64,000 nucleotides of DNA from Dyella kyungheensis (GTDB lineage: Bacteria; Pseudomonadota; Gammaproteobacteria; Xanthomonadales; Rhodanobacteraceae), in NCBI RefSeq assembly GCF_016905005.1, contig NZ_JADIKC010000001.1, positions 601,031 through 665,030 on the forward strand. The letters run 5' to 3'. The position numbers were made by a program, and so were the translations under genes. Shown here piece after piece: positions 52,607 through 61,952 of the stretch (the first letter of the stretch is position 1; every line of letters starts with the position of its first letter). The notes under the pieces are model-generated. The model was not told the DNA's origin. It worked only from the letters and a program-made list of their open reading frames with translations, and searched no databases.

Positions 52607-55453
52607 TTATTCCGCGGAATGGTCGGTGCCGACCGGCGTAACCAAGGCCTGCTCAACCAGCGCGGCCTGCTCGGCAACGTGCGTGCTGAGATGGCCGGCT
52701 GCCGGCGCCGGCGAACGAGCGCGACCCGCATACGACAGGCTCTGCTTGCTGTTGACGCAAGCCTGCAGGTGATGGCGGATCTGGAACCAGGCGCCCTGGT
52801 TCATCGGCTCTTCCTGGCACCACACCACTTCCTTGGCGGACGCGTACTTCTCCAGCTCGGCGGTGACCTGCGGACGCGGGAACGGATAGAGCTGTTCCAC
52901 GCGCACGATGGCGACGTCGGTCTGGCCGCGCTTCTCGGCGTCTTCCAGCAGGTCGTAGTAGACCTTGCCCGAGCACAGCACCACGCGCTTGACCTTCTTG
53001 GCGGCCAGCTCGCGATGCTCCGGGATCACCAGCTGGAAGCTGCCGGTAGCCAGCTCGTCCAGCGAGGACACGGCCAGCTTGTGGCGCAGCAGCGACTTGG
53101 GCGTCATCACGATCAGCGGCTTGCGCACCGGGCGCACCATCTGGCGGCGGATCATGTGGAACGCCTGGGCCGGCGTGGTGGGCACGCAGACCTGCATGTT
53201 CTCCATCGCGCACAGCTGCAGGAAGCGCTCGAGGCGAGCGGAGGAGTGCTCCGGACCCTGGCCTTCGTAGCCGTGCGGGAGGAACAGCGCCAGGCCGCAC
53301 AGGCGATTCCACTTCGATTCGCCCGAGCTGATGAACTGGTCGATGACGACCTGCGCACCGTTGGCGAAGTCGCCGAACTGGCCTTCCCAGATGTGCAGGG
53401 TGTACGGATCGGTGGTGGCGCTGCCGTACTCGAACGCCATCACTGCTTCTTCGCTGAGCAGCGAGTCGATCACTTCGACGTCGGCGCCCGAACGCACATC
53501 GGCCAGCGGCAGGTAGGTGTAGCCGGTCTGCTGGTCGTGCAGCACCGCATGGCGATGGAAGAAGGTGCCGCGGCCCACGTCCTGGCCGACCAGGCGCAGG
53601 TTGTAGTTTTCGTCGATGAGCGTGGCGTACGCCAGGTTCTCGGCAAAGCCCCAGTCGCCAGGCTGTTCGCCCGCGGCCATCTTGGCGCGGTCGTCGTAGA
53701 TCTTGGCGACGCGGGACTGCAGCGTCAGGTCCTTGGGCAACTTGAGGATCTGGTTGGCCAGTTCGACCAGACGCTGCTTCGGCACGCCGGTGGGCGTCTC
53801 GGTGGACAGCTTGCCGCCGATGAACTTGTCCCAGTCGACTTCGATGTCCTTGACCAGCGAGGTGGTCAGTTCGGTCATCGGTTCGCCGGCCTCGAGGCGG
53901 GCGCGATAGTCCTCGAACATCTTCTGGCCGTCGCCATCGGCGATCACGCCCTGCTTGACCAGATCCTGCGCATACAGGTCGCGGGTGGTGGGGCGCTTGC
54001 GGATGATCTGGTACATCACCGGCTGGGTAGCTGCCGGTTCGTCGGCTTCGTTATGGCCGTGGCGGCGGTAGCACACCAGGTCGATCACCACGTCCTTGCG
54101 GAACTGCTTGCGGAAGTCGTAGGCGAGGCGGGTGGCCTGGATCACCGCTTCCGGGTCGTCGCCGTTCACGTGGAACACCGGCGCGTTGACCATCTTGGCC
54201 AGGTCGGTGCAGTACAGCGTGGAACGGGCGTCCTGCGGATTGGAGGTGGTGAAGCCCACCTGGTTGTTCACCACGATGTGCAGGCTGCCGCCGATCTTGA
54301 AGCCGCGGGCCTGGGACATGTTGAACAATTCCATGTTCACGCCCTGGCCGGCCAGCGCCGCATCGCCGTGCACCAGCACGGCCAGCGACTGCTTGCGCTC
54401 GGTGTCGCGGCGACGGACCTGGCGCGAGTGCACCGAGCCTGCCACCACCGGGTTGACGATTTCCAGGTGCGACGGGTTGAACGCCAGCGCCACGTGGGTG
54501 CCGCCGTTCGGCGTCTTGACGTCGGCGGAGAAGCCCATGTGGTACTTCACGTCGCCCGAGTGGGCCGGATCGTCCGGGTGATCCCACTTGCCTTCGAATT
54601 CGTTGAACAGCGTGCGCGGCGGCTTGCCCAGGATGTTGACCAGCATGTTGAGGCGGCCGCGATGGGCCATGCCGATCACCACTTCCTTGATACCGTTGTC
54701 GCCCGCGGCGCGGACCACGTCGTCGACCATCGGGATCAGGCTGTCGCCGCCTTCCAGCGAGAAGCGCTTCTGGCCGACGTACTTGGTGTGCAGGTAACGC
54801 TCGAGGCCTTCGGCCGCGGTGAGCCCGGCCAGCACGCGCTTCTTGCCTGTGGCGTCAAGGCCGGCGGTGCCGCTGGCCTGCTCCAGGCGGGTGTAGAGCC
54901 AGTTGCGCTGCTCATGGTTGCTGATGTGCATGAACTCGACGCCGAGGGTGTTGGTGTACACCTTCTTCAGCCGGGCAATCAGCTCGCGCAGCTTCAGGCG
55001 CTGGCCGCCGCCGGCAAAGTTGCCGCAGTCGAACTCGGTATCCAGGTCGGCGTCGGACAGGCCGTGGAACGAGGGTTCCAGGTCCGGCGCCGGCAGCTTC
55101 TCGGCCAGGCCGAGCGGGTCGAGGTTGGAGGCCAGGTGGCCGCGCGAACGGTAGGCGGTGAGGATGCGCAGAACGCCGGCCTGCTTGCGGGCGTGGGCGT
55201 CGTCGACGGGGCCGGCGGCTGCCGCAACGCCGTTGCGGCGCTGCTTTTGCGCGGCCTCTATACGCGCAATGGCCGCAGAGTGGGGAACGTCCCCTGACTC
55301 GCGGCCTTTGAAAGTCTCGAAGTATTTGCTCCAGGTAGCGTCGACCGACGAGGGGTCTGCCAACCACGATTCATAGAGCTGTTCAACATAATCGGCGTTA
55401 CCGCCGGCGAGTTGGGAGGATTCGAAAAACTCGCGGATCAGATTAGTGCTCAC
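52607..55453 (-). CDS. sucA: 2-oxoglutarate dehydrogenase E1
   Basis: E1 decarboxylates 2-oxoglutarate with thiamine diphosphate in the TCA cycle. The 948-residue protein has the short N-terminal E2-binding start (NADYVEQLYESWLADPSSVDATW), GMAHRGRLNMLVNILGKPP, the thiamine-binding region (HVNGDDPEAVIQATRLA…DLVCYRRHGHNE) and the C-terminal transketolase domain. It starts with ATG at 55453 and is the first gene of sucA-sucB-lpdA. Confidence 0.98.
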   Translation of the reverse strand: MSTNLIREFFESSQLAGGNADYVEQLYESWLADPSSVDATWSKYFETFKGRESGDVPHSAAIARIEAAQKQRRNGVAAAAGPVDDAHARKQAGVLRILTAYRSRGHLASNLDPLGLAEKLPAPDLEPSFHGLSDADLDTEFDCGNFAGGGQRLKLRELIARLKKVYTNTLGVEFMHISNHEQRNWLYTRLEQASGTAGLDATGKKRVLAGLTAAEGLERYLHTKYVGQKRFSLEGGDSLIPMVDDVVRAAGDNGIKEVVIGMAHRGRLNMLVNILGKPPRTLFNEFEGKWDHPDDPAHSGDVKYHMGFSADVKTPNGGTHVALAFNPSHLEIVNPVVAGSVHSRQVRRRDTERKQSLAVLVHGDAALAGQGVNMELFNMSQARGFKIGGSLHIVVNNQVGFTTSNPQDARSTLYCTDLAKMVNAPVFHVNGDDPEAVIQATRLAYDFRKQFRKDVVIDLVCYRRHGHNEADEPAATQPVMYQIIRKRPTTRDLYAQDLVKQGVIADGDGQKMFEDYRARLEAGEPMTELTTSLVKDIEVDWDKFIGGKLSTETPTGVPKQRLVELANQILKLPKDLTLQSRVAKIYDDRAKMAAGEQPGDWGFAENLAYATLIDENYNLRLVGQDVGRGTFFHRHAVLHDQQTGYTYLPLADVRSGADVEVIDSLLSEEAVMAFEYGSATTDPYTLHIWEGQFGDFANGAQVVIDQFISSGESKWNRLCGLALFLPHGYEGQGPEHSSARLERFLQLCAMENMQVCVPTTPAQAFHMIRRQMVRPVRKPLIVMTPKSLLRHKLAVSSLDELATGSFQLVIPEHRELAAKKVKRVVLCSGKVYYDLLEDAEKRGQTDVAIVRVEQLYPFPRPQVTAELEKYASAKEVVWCQEEPMNQGAWFQIRHHLQACVNSKQSLSYAGRARSPAPAAGHLSTHVAEQAALVEQALVTPVGTDHSAE

Positions 55454-55528
55454 GTCACCACCGGTGAGAAGGGAAGCATGCAGCCGCTCCGGCCGGGGTT
55501 GGCCGGATGGCTGGGAAAAATCCCGTTA

Positions 55529-55559
55529 ATTATAGCCTTGGGGTGCTGCGACGCGGCAA
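55529..55559 (-). promoter_or_regulatory. candidate promoter of sucA
   Basis: On the minus strand TTGCCG (55559-55554) and a perfect TATAAT (55534-55529) are 19 bases apart, about 75 bases before the sucA ATG. The -10 box is good, the spacer is long. The rest of the 259-bp gap to the DUF7931-like gene shows no gene. Confidence 0.45.
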
Positions 55560-55712
55560 CCCAAAACACCGACCTTAGATGGGGTCGATGGACGATATTT
55601 CGAGTTTGCGGGTACCGACCATCGTCGTAGAGCGCGGATTTGTGAGGGAACGAGGCGTTTTGCGTCGGTGCGACGGAGGCGCTCGCTTCCTGGGGCGCTG
55701 TTCAGGTAACGG

Positions 55713-56246
55713 CTAAAGATCGAGCGGCAACCAGGTGCTGGCGCGAGCCGACCGCTCCCACACCTCGTTGAAGTGCTGCATCAGCGGCGCCTGGGCGGCG
55801 CGATCGGCCAGCGCCGCCCGGCCGTCGGCGCGGCGCGCGTCGGGCTGGAACAGGTAGCCGCCCTGATCGGTGAGCAGATAGGACGAGGCATAGGCCAGGT
55901 CCACCTCTTCCAGCGGCGTGCGCACCAGCACCACGCTGGACAGGCGCTGCGCCAGGGCGACCAGCCGGTGCTGGTCGCGCAGCGCATCGTCGGCCGCGTG
56001 CACGATCAGGCGGATTTCGGCGCCGCGCCCCGAGGTGGCGAGTCGCCGGAGCTCAGCCTGTTCCGCGATGCCGCCGTAGACATCGGCGGGCAGCGACGGC
56101 TGGTAGATGGCGATGCGTCGCCGTGCCTCGGTCAGCAGGCGGAGACGGGCGGCGGCCACTTCGCTGCGATCGCCCGCAGGCAGGCCCGGCGTGGCCGGAT
56201 CCTCGCCTGCGTTCGGTGCACCGTCGTGGACCTCCCGTTCGCTCAT
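55713..56246 (-). CDS. DUF7931-like protein (PLD-related)
   Basis: A 177-residue soluble protein. The middle reads AARRRIAIYQPSLPADVYG, and later EIRLIVHAAD and DQGGYLFQPD, a pattern like a degenerate half phospholipase-D domain; HxK motifs are missing. Its ATG overlaps the stop of roxA (ATGA), so both are one operon. A family name such as DUF7931 is suggested from memory and context; function unknown. Confidence 0.65.
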   Translation of the reverse strand: MSEREVHDGAPNAGEDPATPGLPAGDRSEVAAARLRLLTEARRRIAIYQPSLPADVYGGIAEQAELRRLATSGRGAEIRLIVHAADDALRDQHRLVALAQRLSSVVLVRTPLEEVDLAYASSYLLTDQGGYLFQPDARRADGRAALADRAAQAPLMQHFNEVWERSARASTWLPLDL

Positions 56247-57436
56247 CGGCGGCGCGGCTTGCGGGCGACCAGGTGGCCGTCGTTGACCAGCGCCAGCAGC
56301 AAGCCGAGTTCGGCGGCCGGCACCGACTTGCCTGGAATGATCTCGCGCGTGGCGCAGAGGCGTTCGGCCAGCTCCACTGTCGTGGGATAGGGCTGTCCGT
56401 TGACGAACAGGGTGGCGCCTCGCTTGGCGCGGGCCCAGGCCATGCGCGCCCAGGGATGGCGAAGCAGGGCAGCGCCCCCGTCGAGTTGTTTGCCCAGCGC
56501 GGCTTCGGTCAGTTCCTTTTCCGGTGGCACCGGTTGCTGGGCGCTGCGGTAGCGGGTGATGAAGCGGCCGAACCAGTCGGTGAGCGTGGCTTCGTCCAGT
56601 GCCGCGGCAAAGGGCAGGGCCTGTTTCAGGCGTGCCAGCGCCGCGCGGTCGATTTCGCCGGCCGACTTGGCCGGGGCGAGGTCGGGATCGGTATAGCGCA
56701 GCTCGTCGGGCAGGCGTTCGGCCAGGTAATCGGCGAGGTCACCGGTCAGCTCGGCCTGCGACGGCGCCCGCATGCCGACCGAGATGGTCAGGCACGGCCC
56801 CCCGAACGCGACGCCGTCGTGCGGCACGCCGGGCGGCAGATACAACATGTCGCCTGGTTCGAGCAGCCACTCGTGGTCCGGCTCGAAGACCTGGAGCTGC
56901 TTGAGCTCCACGTCCGGGCGGAAATTCTTGGGGGCGTCGGGGTTGGTGTCGATGGCCCAATGACGCTGGCCCAGGCCCTGTAACAGGAACACGTCGTACT
57001 GATCCACGTGCGCACCCACGCCGCCGCCGGGTTCGGCATAGGAAATCATGATGTCGTCCAGGCGCCAGCTGGGCAGGAAGCGGAAGTCTTCCAGCAGCGC
57101 GGCGACGTCGGCATCCCACTTGTCCACGTCCTGCACCAGCAGGGTCCAGTTCTTGTCGGGGGTGCTGGCGAAGTCCTTTTCGGTCAGCGGACCGGTCTTC
57201 ACCTTCCAGCGGTCGCGGGCTTCGTCATGGATGATCAGGCGCGACAGCGCGGTTTCCTCCATCGCCAGGCCGGCCAGGTCGTTCGGCTCGATCGGCGAGA
57301 CGAAGTCCGGGAAGGCCTGGCGGATCAGCAGCGGCCGCTTCTGCCAGTAATCGCGCAGGAACTGGGCGGGACTCATGCCCAGCGGCTGCTTGGCGCTGCC
57401 ACGGACTTCGATGGGGAGGGAAGAGGTCTTGGTCAT
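56243..57436 (-). CDS. roxA: 50S ribosomal protein L16 arginine hydroxylase (RoxA/YcfD type)
   Basis: RoxA is a JmjC-type Fe(II)/2-oxoglutarate oxygenase that hydroxylates ribosomal protein L16. The 397-residue protein has the iron ligands His143 and Asp145 (GAHVDQYDVF) and His206 (PPGVPHDG), with YWQKRPLLIRQAFPDF at the start. The C-terminal winged-helix part is present. Length and motifs fit YcfD. It shares a 235-bp divergent region with cysJ. Confidence 0.93.
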   Translation of the reverse strand: MTKTSSLPIEVRGSAKQPLGMSPAQFLRDYWQKRPLLIRQAFPDFVSPIEPNDLAGLAMEETALSRLIIHDEARDRWKVKTGPLTEKDFASTPDKNWTLLVQDVDKWDADVAALLEDFRFLPSWRLDDIMISYAEPGGGVGAHVDQYDVFLLQGLGQRHWAIDTNPDAPKNFRPDVELKQLQVFEPDHEWLLEPGDMLYLPPGVPHDGVAFGGPCLTISVGMRAPSQAELTGDLADYLAERLPDELRYTDPDLAPAKSAGEIDRAALARLKQALPFAAALDEATLTDWFGRFITRYRSAQQPVPPEKELTEAALGKQLDGGAALLRHPWARMAWARAKRGATLFVNGQPYPTTVELAERLCATREIIPGKSVPAAELGLLLALVNDGHLVARKPRRR

Positions 57437-57671
57437 CCGCCCATTCTAAGCGAAGCCGATGACGGCGCCGTTGATCGCCGTCAGTAGGGCGCCGGGGTCA
57501 CCGGCGGCGCACCCAGGCTCTCGGGGGGGCGTCCATCCCGATGTCCGAGGCGGCGCCGTCGCAAGGAGAAATAAGCCCGTGGACATATGGTTATGCCAAC
57601 ACATCCTTTCCCATGACCTGAGCGGATGACTACTTTGGCTATCCAGATGTCTGGACGTCCAAAGGTGGACA
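57437..57671. other. 235-bp divergent region between roxA and cysJ
   Basis: No gene. It should hold the promoters of roxA (minus) and the cys genes (plus). A palindrome TCCAGA-TG-TCTGGA is at 57642-57655. AGATGTCT (57645-57652) and GGACGTCC (57653-57660) are adjacent 8-mers resembling Met boxes. No -10/-35 pair could be fixed. CysB sites are too degenerate to call by eye. Confidence 0.5.
57642..57660. promoter_or_regulatory. possible operator before cysJ
   Basis: The perfect 6-2-6 palindrome TCCAGATGTCTGGA overlaps a tandem of AGATGTCT and GGACGTCC, which match the AGACGTCT Met box in 7 and 6 of 8 positions. It lies 12 bases before the cysJ GTG and just before the AAAGGTGG ribosome binding site, so it might act on RNA or DNA. 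The regulator is unknown. Confidence 0.35.
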
Positions 57672-59474
57672 GTGAACGCGGTCGTGGCAACGCAAACCGG
57701 ACTGGCTTCCCTCGAGGGCGACAAGCTCTCCTCGCTGGAGCGGCTGGCCGACGGACTCGGCCCCGCCGAGCTCTACTGGATCGCCGCCTGGAGCGCGGCA
57801 CGTGCCGACCAGCTGCAGCGCGGCACCGTTCCCGCGGCGCCCGCCAAAGCGATCGGCGACCGGCTCACCATCCTCTACGGCAGCCAGACGGGACAGGCCA
57901 AGCGCATCGCCACGCAACTGAGCGCGCGTGCCGAAGCTGCCGGACTCGCCGTTCGACTGGTACGCGCCGACAGCTATCCCCAGCGGGATCTGGCCAAGGA
58001 AACCCACCTGGTGGTGGTGATCAGCACCCAGGGCGATGCCGAGCCGCCCGATGACGCACGCGGCCTGGTGGAGTTCATCCTGGGCAAGCGCGCGCCCCGT
58101 TTGCCAGGCCTGCGTTATGCGGTGCTGGGACTGGGCGATTCCAGCTATCCGGAGTTCTGTGCGATCGGCCGCCAGCTCGATGCACGCTTCGCCGAGCTCG
58201 GCGGCTCGCGGCTCGCCCCGTTGGGCGAGGCGGACGTGGATGTCGACGCCGTGGCGACGCCATGGACGGAACGCGCGTTCGAGCAGGCCAGACAGGCGCT
58301 GGGCACCACCCAGCCCGCGCCCCGCGTAACCACGCTGCAGCCGGTGCCCTCGCGCGTCACGCATCAACGGGACCGTCCGTTTGCGGCAGCGGTGCTGGAC
58401 AACCAATCGATCGTGGCGCGCGATGCCGGTCGCGACGTGCGCCACCTGGAGCTGTCGCTGGAAGGTTCCGGCCTGCGCTATGAACCGGGTGATGCCGTGG
58501 GCGTGTGGCCACAGAACCCGGCCGCGCTGGTCGATCAATGGCTGGGCCTGCTCAAGCTCGACGGCGAACAGGTCGTGTATCACGACGGCAAGGAATGGCC
58601 GTTGCGTCGCTGGCTGACGCACGAGCGTGAACTCACCCGGCTGAGCCGGCCGTTGATCGCCGCCGTGGCGGACGCGAGCGGCGACCAGGAACTCGCTGGT
58701 GTACTTCGTCCGGATCAATCCTCGCGCCTGACAGCACTGCTGGCGGACCTGCAACCCATCGATCTGTGGCGCCGTCATCCCGCCGCGTGGTCGGCGGACG
58801 AACTGGTCGCCGCACTGCGGCCGCAGACGCCACGGCTGTATTCGATCGCCTCCAGCCAGAAAGCGGTGGGCGACGAAGTGCACCTGACGGTGGCCGTGAT
58901 CGATTATCTCGCGCACGGCCAACGTCACTGGGGAGCGGCCTCGTCGTTCCTTGGCGCATCGACGGACGAGCATCGCCTGCCGGTCTTCATCGAAGAGAAC
59001 GAACGCTTCCGCTTGCCCAAGGACGACAGCCGCGACGTGATCATGATCGGGCCGGGCACGGGCGTGGCGCCGTTCCGCGCGTTCGTGCAGGAACGCCGCG
59101 AAACAGCGGCGCGCGGACGCCACTGGCTGTTCTTCGGCAACCGTCATTTCAGCAGCGACTTCCTTTATCAGATCGAATGGCAGGCCGCGTTGCGCGACGG
59201 TTCGCTGGATCGGCTGGAGCTGGCCTTCTCGCGCGACGGCGAGGCCAAGGTCTACGTGCAGCAACGCATCCGCGAGCAGGCGCGCGATCTCTACGCGTGG
59301 CTGCAGGAAGGTGCGCATCTGTATGTATGCGGCGACGCCAACCATATGGCCAAGGACGTGCATGCCGCCCTGATCGAGGTGGCCGTGAGCCAGGGTGGCC
59401 AGTCGCACGAACAGGCCAGGGAATGGCTGTCCGGTCTTCTCCAGCAGGGCCGCTACGCCCGCGACGTGTACTGA
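57672..59474 (+). CDS. cysJ: NADPH-sulfite reductase flavoprotein alpha subunit
   Basis: CysJ passes electrons from NADPH through FAD and FMN to CysI. The 600-residue protein has a flavodoxin domain (about 65-205, [15 protein letters not shown]), an FAD-binding domain with RLYSIASSQ, and a C-terminal NADPH domain with [13 protein letters not shown] and ending GRYARDVY. It starts with GTG after AAAGGTGG. It is first of the cys genes; cysI begins 1 base after its stop. Confidence 0.96.
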   Translation: MNAVVATQTGLASLEGDKLSSLERLADGLGPAELYWIAAWSAARADQLQRGTVPAAPAKAIGDRLTILYGSQTGQAKRIATQLSARAEAAGLAVRLVRADSYPQRDLAKETHLVVVISTQGDAEPPDDARGLVEFILGKRAPRLPGLRYAVLGLGDSSYPEFCAIGRQLDARFAELGGSRLAPLGEADVDVDAVATPWTERAFEQARQALGTTQPAPRVTTLQPVPSRVTHQRDRPFAAAVLDNQSIVARDAGRDVRHLELSLEGSGLRYEPGDAVGVWPQNPAALVDQWLGLLKLDGEQVVYHDGKEWPLRRWLTHERELTRLSRPLIAAVADASGDQELAGVLRPDQSSRLTALLADLQPIDLWRRHPAAWSADELVAALRPQTPRLYSIASSQKAVGDEVHLTVAVIDYLAHGQRHWGAASSFLGASTDEHRLPVFIEENERFRLPKDDSRDVIMIGPGTGVAPFRAFVQERRETAARGRHWLFFGNRHFSSDFLYQIEWQAALRDGSLDRLELAFSRDGEAKVYVQQRIREQARDLYAWLQEGAHLYVCGDANHMAKDVHAALIEVAVSQGGQSHEQAREWLSGLLQQGRYARDVY

Positions 59475-59475
59475 C

Positions 59476-61170
59476 ATGAGCCCACCACTTTCCGATTTCG
59501 AGCGCATCAAGGCCGCCAGCCGGCAACTGCGCGGCTCCATCGCCGAGGGCCTGCGCGACCCGGTGACCAACGCGATCAGCGACGACGACAACAAGCTGTT
59601 GAAATTCCATGGCAGCTACCAGCAGGACGATCGCGACCTGCGCGAAGAACGGCGCCGGCAGAAACTGGAGCCGGCGTACTCCTTCATGTTGCGCGCACGC
59701 CTGCCTTCCGGCGTGGTGACGCCAACGCAGTGGCTGGTGTTCGACAGCATCGCGCGCGACCATGCCAACGGCAGCTTGCGCATTACCACCCGCCAGACCT
59801 TTCAGTGGCACGGCATCATCAAGCGCAGGCTCAAGCCCACCATTGCCGCCATCCACGACGCGCTCGCCACCACCATCGCCTCGTGTGGCGATGTGGTGCG
59901 CAACGTGGTGAGCACGGCCAATCCGGTCGAATCGAGCGGGCATGCACTGGCCTACGAGTGGGCCACGCGGCTTTCGGAAGAACTGGCGCCGCGCACGCGC
60001 GCCTATCACGAGATCTGGCTCGACGGCGACGCGCTGGTCGGCGAACCCAAGGACGAGGAACCGCTGTACGGCCGCACCTATCTGCCGCGCAAGTTCAAGA
60101 TCGGCCTGGCCATCCCTCCGCTCAACGATGTGGATGTGTTCGCGCAGGACCTCGGCTTGATCGCCATCATCGAACAGGGCGAGCTGAAAGGCTTCAACAT
60201 CGCCATTGGCGGTGGCATGGGCGCGACGCACGGCGACCCCAGCACGTATCCGCGACTGGCGAGCGTGATCGGCTTCGTGACACCGGAGCGGCTGCTTGCC
60301 GTGTCCGAAACCATCGTGGCGGTGCAGCGCGACTGGGGCAATCGCAGTGAGCGCAAACACGCGCGCCTGAAGTACACCATCGACCATCGCGGGCTGGATG
60401 CTTTCAAGGCCGAGCTGGAGCAACGCCTGGGTTTCGCGCTGGAGGGCGAGCGCGCCTATCGCTTCGAGCACAACGGCGATCGCTACGGTTGGATCGAAGG
60501 CGAGGACGGGCGCTGGCACCTCACGCTGCAGATCGAATCGGGCCGTCTGGCCGATGTGGGCGAGCGGCGCTGGCTTACTGGTCTGCGCGAGCTGGCCAGG
60601 ATCCACGAGGGCGACTTCCGCCTCACCTGCAACCAGAACGTGATCGTCGCCAACGTGGGTGCTGGCCAGCGCGCGCGCATCGATGCCATCGTGACCGCGC
60701 ATGGGCTGGATGGCTATCGCACCGATAGCGGTATCCGGCGTCACGCCGTGGCCTGCGTGGCTTTGCCCACGTGCGGCCTGGCGATGGCGGAAAGCGAACG
60801 CTATCTGCCGGATCTGTTGCCTCGCCTGGAGACGCTGCTCGATGTGCATGGATTGCGCGAGGCGCCGATTCTGCTGCGCCTTTCCGGTTGCCCCAACGGT
60901 TGCTCGCGCCCGTACCTGGGTGAGATCGCGCTGGTCGGCCGTGGCCCCGGCCGTTACGACTTGCGCCTGGGTGCGGATTTCCGCGGCCAGCGGCTCAATC
61001 AGCTGTATCGGGAGAACGTGGACGAGCCGGCGATCCTCGATGCGCTGTCGCCGCTGTTTGCCCGTTATGCAGCGGAGCGCGTGATCGACGAAGGCTTCGG
61101 CGATTTCCTCCTGCGCACCGGCGTGATCGAAGCAGACACGCGGCGGATTCCCGTCGAGGTCGTGGCATGA
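59476..61170 (+). CDS. cysI: sulfite reductase hemoprotein beta subunit
   Basis: CysI reduces sulfite to sulfide at a siroheme-[4Fe-4S] centre. The 564-residue protein has [11 protein letters not shown] and the cluster ligands in [16 protein letters not shown] and [16 protein letters not shown]. The ATG at 59476 lies one base after the cysJ stop. It overlaps cysH at its end (ATGA). Confidence 0.97.
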   Translation: MSPPLSDFERIKAASRQLRGSIAEGLRDPVTNAISDDDNKLLKFHGSYQQDDRDLREERRRQKLEPAYSFMLRARLPSGVVTPTQWLVFDSIARDHANGSLRITTRQTFQWHGIIKRRLKPTIAAIHDALATTIASCGDVVRNVVSTANPVESSGHALAYEWATRLSEELAPRTRAYHEIWLDGDALVGEPKDEEPLYGRTYLPRKFKIGLAIPPLNDVDVFAQDLGLIAIIEQGELKGFNIAIGGGMGATHGDPSTYPRLASVIGFVTPERLLAVSETIVAVQRDWGNRSERKHARLKYTIDHRGLDAFKAELEQRLGFALEGERAYRFEHNGDRYGWIEGEDGRWHLTLQIESGRLADVGERRWLTGLRELARIHEGDFRLTCNQNVIVANVGAGQRARIDAIVTAHGLDGYRTDSGIRRHAVACVALPTCGLAMAESERYLPDLLPRLETLLDVHGLREAPILLRLSGCPNGCSRPYLGEIALVGRGPGRYDLRLGADFRGQRLNQLYRENVDEPAILDALSPLFARYAAERVIDEGFGDFLLRTGVIEADTRRIPVEVVA

Positions 61171-61889
61171 AGCTGGCGCTGCTCGAGGATGCGCAGCACG
61201 ACCCTCGGGCGCGGGATGAGTTGAACCGATGGCTGGGTCAGCTGGACGCGGAGCAACGCGTGATATGGGGGCTCGCCTATGCGCCGGGCACACACGTGCT
61301 GTCTTCCAGCTTCGGTGCGCAGGCGGCGGTGTCGCTGCATCTGATGACGCGGCAACGGCCGGATCTTCCGGTGGTGCTGGTCGACACCGGCTATCTGTTC
61401 CCAGAGACCTATCGCTTCGTCGAGGAACTGCGTGACCGCCTCGCGTTGAATGTGCGCATCTACAGCGCGCACGAAAGCGCCGCCTGGCTGGAAGCAAGGG
61501 AAGGCCGCTTGTGGGAGCAGGGCGTGGCGGGCATCGATCGCTACAACCAGCTGCGCAAGGTCGAGCCGATGCGGCGCGCGTTGGCGGAGCTTGGCGCGGG
61601 CTCCTGGTTTGCCGGCTTGCGCCGCAGCCAGGCGCGCACGCGCGCGGCCATTGAGTTTGCCGAGCGTCGCGATGGTCGCTGGAAATTCCATCCGATCGCG
61701 GACTGGACCGACCGCGACGTCGGCTTGTATCTGCACAAGCACGGCCTGCCGTACCACCCGTTGTGGGACCAGGGTTACATCTCCATCGGCGACGTGCACA
61801 CCACGCATCGCTGGGAACCCGGCACGGATGCCGATGCCACCCGATTCTTTGGCTTGAAGCGCGAATGCGGGCTTCACGGCCTGGCTTGA
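61167..61889 (+). CDS. cysH: phosphoadenosine phosphosulfate reductase
   Basis: CysH reduces PAPS to sulfite with thioredoxin. The 240-residue protein has [27 protein letters not shown] and the catalytic Cys234 in RECGLH. The CC…CxxC cluster motifs of APS reductases are missing, so it should use PAPS. That fits the APS kinase domain encoded next. The ATG overlaps the cysI stop. Confidence 0.96.
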   Translation: MKLALLEDAQHDPRARDELNRWLGQLDAEQRVIWGLAYAPGTHVLSSSFGAQAAVSLHLMTRQRPDLPVVLVDTGYLFPETYRFVEELRDRLALNVRIYSAHESAAWLEAREGRLWEQGVAGIDRYNQLRKVEPMRRALAELGAGSWFAGLRRSQARTRAAIEFAERRDGRWKFHPIADWTDRDVGLYLHKHGLPYHPLWDQGYISIGDVHTTHRWEPGTDADATRFFGLKRECGLHGLA

Positions 61890-61952
61890 CCGAACACTCC
61901 AAGAACCATCCCGGCTCACGCCGGCCACCGCCCCGAAAAGAAGAATCACGCC

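Noticed and set aside
55412..55630. 72-residue plus-strand frame between sucA and the DUF7931-like gene
   Set aside because: It covers the sucA start and candidate promoter, has no ribosome binding site and no family features.
57446..57801. Minus-strand frames between roxA and cysJ
   Set aside because: They overlap the cysJ start and have arginine-rich low-complexity composition typical of shadow frames.
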